Assembly (NCBI GenBank): GCA_031404155.1
Contig: JANNGZ010000474.1
Coordinates: 1 to 20,243 of the forward strand
Reading direction: 5' to 3'
Length of the DNA: 20,243 nucleotides
From: JANNGZ01 sp031404155
GTDB lineage: Bacteria > Pseudomonadota > Gammaproteobacteria > Burkholderiales > Burkholderiaceae_C
Positions within the stretch are counted from its first letter, which is position 1. Each line of letters begins with the position of its first letter. The translations under genes were made by a program, and so were the position numbers. The notes under the pieces are model-generated. The model worked only from the letters and a program-made list of their open reading frames with translations, was not told the origin of the DNA and searched no databases. Of the stretch, positions 15,982-20,243 are shown piece after piece.

Positions 15982-16769
15982 CCGGTCTCCAGAATCTCAA
16001 GTTCCTCCGCGCTGAACCCGGCCGCGCGGCGAGCCTCGAGATTGAATGGCCGGCGCAGGCGGGGAGCCCGATAGCGGCGTGCCATCTCTCGATAGGTGGC
16101 GATTGAATCGACGCTGTCTCGGGCACACAACCACCGGAACCAGTGGTTCCCCGCGAACACGTGGGTCACCTCGTCGCGCAGGATCACGCCGAGAATTTCC
16201 GCGGCGCGGTGGTCGCCCGCTTGCGCAAAACGCGCCCGCATCGGCGGCGTGGCATCCAGGCCGCGCGCCTCGAGCGTGCGCGGCACCAGTGCCATGCGCG
16301 CAACGATGTCGTGGCGCGTGGCGTGTGTCATCGCCCACAGGCCGTCATGCGCATCGAAGTCGCCGTAAGCGTGCTTGAGGCTGCTCAGATGCTCGCGCAG
16401 CAGCGTGAAGTGCAGCGCTTCTTCCGCGGCGATGCGCAGCCAGTCGAGGTAGTACTCGCGCGGCATCGCGGCAAACCGCCACACCGCGTCGAGTGCCAGG
16501 TTGATCGCGTTGAACTCGATATGCGCCACCGCGTGCAGCAGCGCCGCACGGCCTTCGAGCGTGAACGGGGTGCGGCGCGCCAGCTGCCGCGGCGCGACCA
16601 GCAGCGGCCGCGCAGGGCGCCCCGGCACGCCCTCGGGCTCCGCAATTTCGCGCAGCGTGTCCAGCGCCGCGCCCGCCAGCGCCCGGGCCTGGAGTTCGCG
16701 CGTCGCGGCCGCCTTGAGCACAGGGTCTGACAGGCACAACAGCGTGAGGGCGTGGGCGCGCAGTTCCAT
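15978..16769 (-). CDS. DUF455 family ferritin-like protein
   Basis: This 263-aa protein belongs to DUF455, proposed to have a ferritin-like four-helix fold with a di-metal site; the reaction is unknown. Candidate metal ligands are in AHIEFNAINLALD (His 83, Glu 85), AAEEALHFTLL (Glu 116/117, His 120) and LRDEVTHVFAGN (Glu 200, His 203), as expected for such a site. The conserved HDGLWAMTHATRHDIVARMA and LVPRTLEARGLD segments are intact. No signal peptide is seen, so it is probably cytosolic. The ATG at 16769 faces the carbonic-anhydrase-like gene across a 38-bp divergent spacer. It is coupled downstream to the membrane coiled-coil gene. Ferritin-like identity rests on family knowledge; the ligands are seen directly. 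Confidence 0.92.
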   Translation of the reverse strand: MELRAHALTLLCLSDPVLKAAATRELQARALAGAALDTLREIAEPEGVPGRPARPLLVAPRQLARRTPFTLEGRAALLHAVAHIEFNAINLALDAVWRFAAMPREYYLDWLRIAAEEALHFTLLREHLSSLKHAYGDFDAHDGLWAMTHATRHDIVARMALVPRTLEARGLDATPPMRARFAQAGDHRAAEILGVILRDEVTHVFAGNHWFRWLCARDSVDSIATYREMARRYRAPRLRRPFNLEARRAAGFSAEELEILETG

Positions 16770-16772
16770 TCC

Positions 16773-16778
16773 TACAAT
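16773..16778 (+). promoter_or_regulatory. Possible -10 element for the gamma-carbonic-anhydrase-like/hslO pair
   Basis: TACAAT sits in the 38-bp divergent spacer, 30 bp before the ATG at 16808. A Shine-Dalgarno AGGA follows at 16796-16799. Spacing fits a short leader. No good -35 box is seen. Confidence 0.4.
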
Positions 16779-16807
16779 TGTGCCCTTCAGCTTTTAGGAC
16801 GAACGTC

Positions 16808-17332
16808 ATGGCGCTCTACGAGATCGACGGCCACCAGCCCCAGGTAGCCGACTCCGCCTGGGTGGCCGACAACGCCAGCGTCATCGGCCGGGTGCGGCTC
16901 GGCGAAGGCGCGAGTGTGTGGTTCGGCGCCACGCTGCGCGGCGACAACGAACCGATCACGCTCGGCGCGCGCTGCAATGTGCAGGAAGGTGCAGTGCTGC
17001 ATGTCGACCCCGGCTACCCGCTCACGCTGGGCGAGGGTGTCACCGTGGGCCACCAGGCGATGCTGCACGGCTGCACCGTGGGCGACGGTTCCCTGATCGG
17101 CATCCAGGCCGTGGTGCTCAACGGCAGCACGATCGGCCGCAACTGCCTCGTCGGCGCGGGTGCGGTGGTGACCGAAGGCAAACACTTTCCCGACGGCTCG
17201 ATGATCCTCGGCGCCCCGGCGAAGGTGGTGCGCCAGCTCACGCCCGAGCAGATCGAAGGCCTGGCGCGCGCCGCGGCGCAGTACGTCGAGAAGTCGCACA
17301 AGTACAAGACCGGGTTGCATCGCGTCGGATGA
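16808..17332 (+). CDS. Gamma-class carbonic anhydrase-like left-handed beta-helix protein
   Basis: This 174-aa protein is of the gamma-carbonic-anhydrase/YrdA/PaaY type: a trimeric left-handed beta-helix of hexapeptide repeats that may hydrate CO2 or bind metal without that activity. Hexapeptide turns are visible from ASVIGRVRLGEGASVWFGA to GRNCLVGAGAVV. RGDNEPI (44-50) and the zinc histidines expected between neighbouring subunits are present (His 65 in VLHVDPG, His 82 and His 87 in VGHQAMLHGC). The end MILGAPAKVVRQLTPEQI is typical. AGGA 8 nt upstream supports the ATG. It is coupled to hslO by an ATGA overlap at 17329-17332. Whether it is catalytically active cannot be said; several homologues are not. 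Confidence 0.93.
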   Translation: MALYEIDGHQPQVADSAWVADNASVIGRVRLGEGASVWFGATLRGDNEPITLGARCNVQEGAVLHVDPGYPLTLGEGVTVGHQAMLHGCTVGDGSLIGIQAVVLNGSTIGRNCLVGAGAVVTEGKHFPDGSMILGAPAKVVRQLTPEQIEGLARAAAQYVEKSHKYKTGLHRVG

Positions 17333-18288
17333 GTGAACTCCACAAGTTCATTTTCGAAGGCCTGCCGGTGCGCGGCATGCTGGTGCGGCTTACTGAGAGC
17401 TGGCGCGAAGTGCTTTCACGCCGCGAGCCGGAACAAACTTTCGACGCACCGGTGCGCGCGCTGCTCGGCGAGATGTCGGCCGCGGCCTTGCTGATGCAGG
17501 CCAGCATCAAGTTCGACGGCGCACTGGTGTTGCAGGTGTTCGGCGACGGGCCGGTGAAGCTGGCAGTGGCCGAGGCGCAGCCCAGCTTGAGCTTTCGCAG
17601 CACCGCCAAGGTGATGGGCCATGTGCCGGCGGGCGGCACGCTGGACCGCCTGGTGAACCTGCATGGCAAGGGCCGCTGCGCGATCACGCTCGACCCGCAG
17701 GACAAGTCCGGCGGCAGGCAGCCCTACCAGGGTGTGGTGGCACTGCACGGCGACCGCGGCGAGCCGCTGAGCAAGCTCTCCGAAGTGCTCGAGCACTACA
17801 TGCTGCAAAGCGAGCAGCTCGACACGCGGCTGATTCTGGCGGCCGACGACCAGGTGGCGGCCGGCCTGTTGATCCAGCGCCTGCCGGTTGAGGGTGCGGG
17901 TAACCTGGGTGCCCAGCAGCGCAACGAGGACCTGATTGGCCTGAGCGAGGGCTTCAACCGCATCGCCCTGCTCGCCGCCACGCTGACGCGCGAGGAACTG
18001 CTGGCGCTGGACGGCGACACGCTGTTGCGGCGCCTGTTCTGGGAAGAAGACTTGCGCCGTTTCGAGCCGTTGACGCCGCGCTTCGGGTGCACCTGTTCGC
18101 GCGAGCGGGTGCGCCGCATGTTGGCGAGCCTGGGGCAGCCGGAGATCGACGGCATCGTGGCCGAACGGGGTGAGGTGGAAATCGGCTGCGAGTTTTGCGG
18201 CCGCCAGTACCGTTTCGACGCGGTGGATGCGAGCGAGCTGTTCGTGCCGGGAAGCGAGTTGCCACCGGGCTCGTCGGTGGTGCAGTAG
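17329..18288 (+). CDS. hslO: Redox-regulated chaperone Hsp33 (HslO)
   Basis: Hsp33 is a cytosolic holdase activated when oxidation or bleach releases zinc from four cysteines and unfolds its linker. The 319-aa protein has the N-terminal substrate-binding domain (LHKFIFEGLPVRGMLVRL, then LGEMSAAALLMQASIKFDG, then LQVFGDGPVKLAVAE). It also has the RNEDLIGLSEGFNRIALL linker, FWEEDLRRFEP, and the redox switch CTC (254/256) plus CEFC (287/290), fully conserved. The start ATG overlaps the stop of the carbonic-anhydrase-like gene (ATGA). The sequence before this ATG in the same frame is Arg-rich and is the upstream gene out of frame. It is convergent with the NadR-like gene, with only 17 bp between and no hairpin visible there. 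Confidence 0.97.
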   Translation: MSELHKFIFEGLPVRGMLVRLTESWREVLSRREPEQTFDAPVRALLGEMSAAALLMQASIKFDGALVLQVFGDGPVKLAVAEAQPSLSFRSTAKVMGHVPAGGTLDRLVNLHGKGRCAITLDPQDKSGGRQPYQGVVALHGDRGEPLSKLSEVLEHYMLQSEQLDTRLILAADDQVAAGLLIQRLPVEGAGNLGAQQRNEDLIGLSEGFNRIALLAATLTREELLALDGDTLLRRLFWEEDLRRFEPLTPRFGCTCSRERVRRMLASLGQPEIDGIVAERGEVEIGCEFCGRQYRFDAVDASELFVPGSELPPGSSVVQ

Positions 18289-18305
18289 CGGGGCCAAGGC
18301 CGCAG

Positions 18306-19079
18306 TCAATTCCCGCGCGACGCCCGCAGCGACGCGTGTTCACATTCCGCCGAGTCGCAGGTCTCGCAAACCCAGTTCCATTGCGGTTGTGCGTCCTGAC
18401 GTTCCTGCAAGCGGGTGAAGAGGCCGGGGCGTGGCGCGGTTGATTGCGCGGGCGATTGCGCGGACGATTGCGCGGACGATTGCGCGAGCCTTCGCAAGAG
18501 CAGCGGCGTGACCGCGTCGAGCGCGGCGTCCACCCGCGCGGCGCCGCTGCCGCCCACCACCGACCAGGCGATGCGGTGCGCCGCCATCAGCTCGCGCAGG
18601 GCGGTGTCCACCGGCACGCGCACATGCGCGCCGTCGCGCTGGTGGCCGTCGGGCACCCAGGGCAGGTCGAGCGCAGTGAGCAGGGTGGCGTCGTATTCGC
18701 GTTGCAGCTGCATCGCAGGGTCGACGAGGCTGCTGTCCTGGAACAACAGCAGGCTGTAGACCGCGGTCATCAGCGGCGTGGTGTCGGCCACCACCACCGC
18801 GTGCGTTTGCGCCGCCGCCTGGATGCGCGCGGCCTGCTCGGCGGCGATTGCGGCCTGCTCGTCGCGCCGCGGGGTGCGGCCCTCGCGGTCGCACCATTCA
18901 CGCAGGAATTCGCCGATCGCGGTGCACTCAAGCCCTGTCTCGTGCGCGAGCCGCGCCGCCAGTTCCATCGCCAGCGTGGACTTGCCGGTGCTCTCGGCGC
19001 CGACGATCGCGATCACCAGGCCGCGCGCGCTTGCACGCTCCACACGCTCACTCACCCGCTCACTCACCCGCTCACTCAT
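18306..19079 (-). CDS. NadR-like nicotinamide riboside kinase (AAA ATPase) with a Cys-rich tail
   Basis: The 257-aa product resembles the nicotinamide riboside kinase domain of NadR, which phosphorylates imported nicotinamide riboside to NMN. Signs: Walker A IVGAESTGKSTLAMELA (27-35), GEFLREWCDREGRTPRRDEQ, VVADTTPLMTAVYSLLLF and a C-terminal ELMAAH segment. The adenylyltransferase and HTH domains of enterobacterial NadR are absent. The start ATG overlaps the pnuC stop (ATGA), and the pair makes a transport-and-trap unit. Oddities: the N-terminus is three or more SERV repeats, and AQSS repeats sit before a tail containing CETCDSAECEH (Cys 238/241/246, His 248), which could bind a metal. The kinase call is supported by the pnuC neighbour; the function of the tail is unknown. 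Confidence 0.88.
   Translation of the reverse strand: MSERVSERVSERVERASARGLVIAIVGAESTGKSTLAMELAARLAHETGLECTAIGEFLREWCDREGRTPRRDEQAAIAAEQAARIQAAAQTHAVVVADTTPLMTAVYSLLLFQDSSLVDPAMQLQREYDATLLTALDLPWVPDGHQRDGAHVRVPVDTALRELMAAHRIAWSVVGGSGAARVDAALDAVTPLLLRRLAQSSAQSSAQSPAQSTAPRPGLFTRLQERQDAQPQWNWVCETCDSAECEHASLRASRGN
18442..18489 (-). repeat. 12-bp tandem repeat x4 near the 3' end of the nadR-like gene
   Basis: Four consecutive units GATTGCGCGGAC (plus strand, the outer two with single-base changes) run 18442-18489 without gaps. The reverse strand encodes AQSSAQSSAQSPAQST-like peptide between the kinase domain and the Cys-rich tail. Confidence 0.9.
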
Positions 19080-19080
19080 C
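19045..19080 (-). repeat. 12-bp tandem repeat x3 containing the nadR-like start codon
   Basis: Units CGCTCACTCACC (twice) and CGCTCACTCATC occupy 19045-19080 (plus strand). On the minus strand they read ATGAGTGAGCGG then GTGAGTGAGCG twice, so the true ATG is followed by in-frame GTG codons every 12 nt. The peptide is MSERVSERVSERV. Confidence 0.9.
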
Positions 19081-19723
19081 GCGCCAGCCTCGCCCAGGCA
19101 CGCCAGCCCAGCAGTGCCATCACCGCGAACAAGGTGTATAGCGCCACGGTGAGCCACAGGCCCTTGCTGGCAAACAGCGCCACGCTGACGATGTTCACCA
19201 GCACCCAGATCGGCCAGTTCTCCACGTACTTGCGCCCGAGCAGCCACTGCCCGGCGACGCTGAACGCGGTGGGGAAGGCGTCGAAGTAGGGCACGTCGCT
19301 GTCGGTGAAGCGGTCCAGGAACAAACCCAGCAAGGGCCAGGCGGCAAAGGTCAGCGCGGTGAGCGTGGCCCGCGCCGGCCAGTCGAGGTGGCGCACCTTG
19401 AGCGGCGCGCTGCCGCCCTGCGTGCCGGCTTGCGTCCCATACAGCCACTGCCACCAACCCCAGACCGATACCGCCACGAACAGCAGTTGCAAGCCGGCCT
19501 CGCCATAGAGCCTGCTTTGCGCGAAGAGCAGGCCGTAGAGCAGCGAGCTGATGATTGCGAGCGGCCAGGCCAGCGGCTTGACCCGCATGTTGCACACCAC
19601 CATCCAGACCGAGAGCCCGAAGGCCACGATCTCGAGCCAGGTGACCGGGCTGCCGAGCAGATTGAACGCGGCGGCGAAGGCGAGGGCGGGAACCTGCGCC
19701 AGCGCGGCGTCGAGCCAGCTCAT
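19076..19723 (-). CDS. pnuC: Nicotinamide riboside transporter PnuC
   Basis: PnuC is an inner-membrane facilitator for nicotinamide riboside, driven by intracellular phosphorylation. The 215-aa protein is almost entirely hydrophobic, with about seven membrane segments. Family features: WLEIVAFGLSVWMVVCN, WPLAIISSLLYGLLFAQSRLYGEAGLQLLF, then WGWWQWLYG (the aromatic substrate-site region), and ENWPIWVLVNIVSVALFASKGLWLTVALY near the end. The ATG at 19723 starts 20 bp after the ftsB stop on the same strand. Its TGA overlaps the NadR-like ATG. The vitamin specificity of Pnu transporters varies (PnuC, PnuT, PnuX); the kinase partner favours nicotinamide riboside. I see no NAD-II-type riboswitch in the 19-bp spacer, which is too short to hold one. 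Confidence 0.95.
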   Translation of the reverse strand: MSWLDAALAQVPALAFAAAFNLLGSPVTWLEIVAFGLSVWMVVCNMRVKPLAWPLAIISSLLYGLLFAQSRLYGEAGLQLLFVAVSVWGWWQWLYGTQAGTQGGSAPLKVRHLDWPARATLTALTFAAWPLLGLFLDRFTDSDVPYFDAFPTAFSVAGQWLLGRKYVENWPIWVLVNIVSVALFASKGLWLTVALYTLFAVMALLGWRAWARLAR

Positions 19724-19742
19724 TGCGCGAGCGCCGAAGGGA

Positions 19743-20018
19743 TCAGCGCGGGGCCGTCACCTGGACGAGGATCTCGTCGGGCTTGACCATGCCGAGTTCG
19801 GCGCGTGCTTTCTCCTCGACCATCTCGAGGCCTTCGCGCAGGTCCGACACCTCGGCGCCGAGGCGCTCGTTGCGCGCGCGCGCAGCGTCGTTGGCGGCCT
19901 TCTGGTTGCCGAGTTGCGACTGCAGGCGCACCACGTCGGGCAGGCCGCCGTCGCCGAACCAGAGCTGCGCCTGCACCACTGCCAGCAGGGCGACGAGGCC
20001 GAGGGTGATCCAGCGCAT
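19743..20018 (-). CDS. ftsB: Cell division protein FtsB
   Basis: FtsB is a small bitopic divisome protein that joins FtsL and FtsQ and helps activate septal wall synthesis. The 91-aa product has a short N-terminus, one membrane helix (about 3-21, WITLGLVALLAVVQAQLWF) and the family GDGGLPDVVRLQSQL segment. A periplasmic coiled coil follows (about 30-65, NQKAANDAARARNERL), then EEKARAELGMVKPDEILVQV, the typical ending. Length matches the usual 90-105 aa. It lies 42 bp downstream of eno on the same strand, the arrangement common in beta- and gammaproteobacteria, which backs the assignment. Confidence 0.95.
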   Translation of the reverse strand: MRWITLGLVALLAVVQAQLWFGDGGLPDVVRLQSQLGNQKAANDAARARNERLGAEVSDLREGLEMVEEKARAELGMVKPDEILVQVTAPR

Positions 20019-20060
20019 GGTGGGCGGTGCTGAGAAAGGGCGGCGTGCCGGGCCCGAGCG

Positions 20061-20243
20061 TCAGCGGATGTTGTAGAAGGCCGAGCGGCCGGGGTAGCTG
20101 GCCACGTCGCCGAGGTCTTCCTCGATGCGCAGCAACTGGTTGTACTTGGCCATGCGGTCCGATCGGCTCATCGAGCCGGTCTTGATCTGGCCGGCGTTGG
20201 TGCCCACCGCGATGTCGGCGATGGTCGAGTCTTCGGTTTCGCC
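20061..20243 (-). CDS. eno: Enolase, C-terminal 60 residues (gene continues beyond window)
   Basis: Enolase converts 2-phosphoglycerate to phosphoenolpyruvate in glycolysis and also scaffolds the RNA degradosome in some bacteria. The visible frame encodes GETEDSTIADIAVGTNAGQI, then KTGSMSRSDRMAKYNQLLRI and EEDLG, the universally conserved C-terminal segment including the SRSD substrate-loop region. It ends YPGRSAFYNIR and a TGA at 20063-20061. The 5' part lies outside the window. The eno-ftsB order supports the call. Confidence 0.97.
   Translation of the reverse strand, partial: GETEDSTIADIAVGTNAGQIKTGSMSRSDRMAKYNQLLRIEEDLGDVASYPGRSAFYNIR

Noticed and set aside
18306..19595. A 429-aa version of the NadR-like protein
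   Set aside because: The N-terminal 172 codons are pnuC read in another frame. The ATG at 19079 sits in an ATGA overlap and precedes the P-loop by the expected distance.
19724..19742. NAD-II or other riboswitch upstream of pnuC
   Set aside because: Only 19 bp separate ftsB and pnuC, too little for an aptamer unless it lay within ftsB, where I see no suitable structure.

Overview
The window is a dense, very GC-rich (strongly G/C at third codon positions) stretch of bacterial chromosome. The gene set points to a betaproteobacterium of the order Burkholderiales, probably near Rubrivivax, Leptothrix or Rhizobacter. The grounds are an orphan Bug-type periplasmic binding protein, a PEP-CTERM protein, an endonuclease-type MutL, the eno-ftsB pair, and XerD, HslO and QueG of proteobacterial type. 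The genus is inference. I recognised no prophage, transposase, CRISPR, rRNA or tRNA.

Layout. (1) 1-2993, minus: mutL, then a lipoprotein alpha/beta hydrolase that runs off the left edge. (2) 3052-4710, plus: a DedA membrane protein and a PEP-CTERM surface protein with an excellent ribosome binding site. (3) 4780-11198, minus: read in transcription order this is tsaE, amiC, an HSL-type esterase, an S9 peptidase lipoprotein and a secreted alpha/beta hydrolase. tsaE/amiC and peptidase/hydrolase each overlap by ATGA. (4) 11223-15098, plus: queG, a chalcone-isomerase-like periplasmic protein, a Bug solute-binding protein and xerD. The xerD TTG start overlaps the Bug stop. (5) 15250-16769, minus: a DUF455 ferritin-like protein and a membrane-anchored coiled-coil protein of unknown function, coupled by TTGA. 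(6) 16808-18288, plus: a gamma-class carbonic anhydrase-like protein and hslO, coupled by ATGA. (7) 18306-20243, minus: eno (3' end only), ftsB, pnuC and a NadR-like nicotinamide riboside kinase. pnuC and the kinase form an NAD-precursor uptake-and-trapping pair.

The functions are mostly housekeeping: mismatch repair, tRNA modification (TsaE, QueG), cell wall and division (AmiC, FtsB, XerD), redox chaperone (HslO), NAD salvage and glycolysis. A block of secreted or lipid-anchored hydrolases lies between amiC and mutL.

The most distinctive signal is not a gene. Tandem repeats of exactly 12 bp (4 codons), with a different sequence at each locus, lie at the ends or in the linkers of at least five genes: the dedA tail, amiC linker, tsaE start, queG tail, and both the start and tail region of the nadR-like gene. 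In tsaE and nadR-like the repeat unit carries the start codon, giving ladders of in-frame start codons 12 nt apart. The mutL linker holds three copies of a 35-37 bp hairpin-forming repeat, read through in frame. An inverted-repeat element and a perfect 20-bp palindrome lie at the end of xerD. I found no convincing new multi-gene system.
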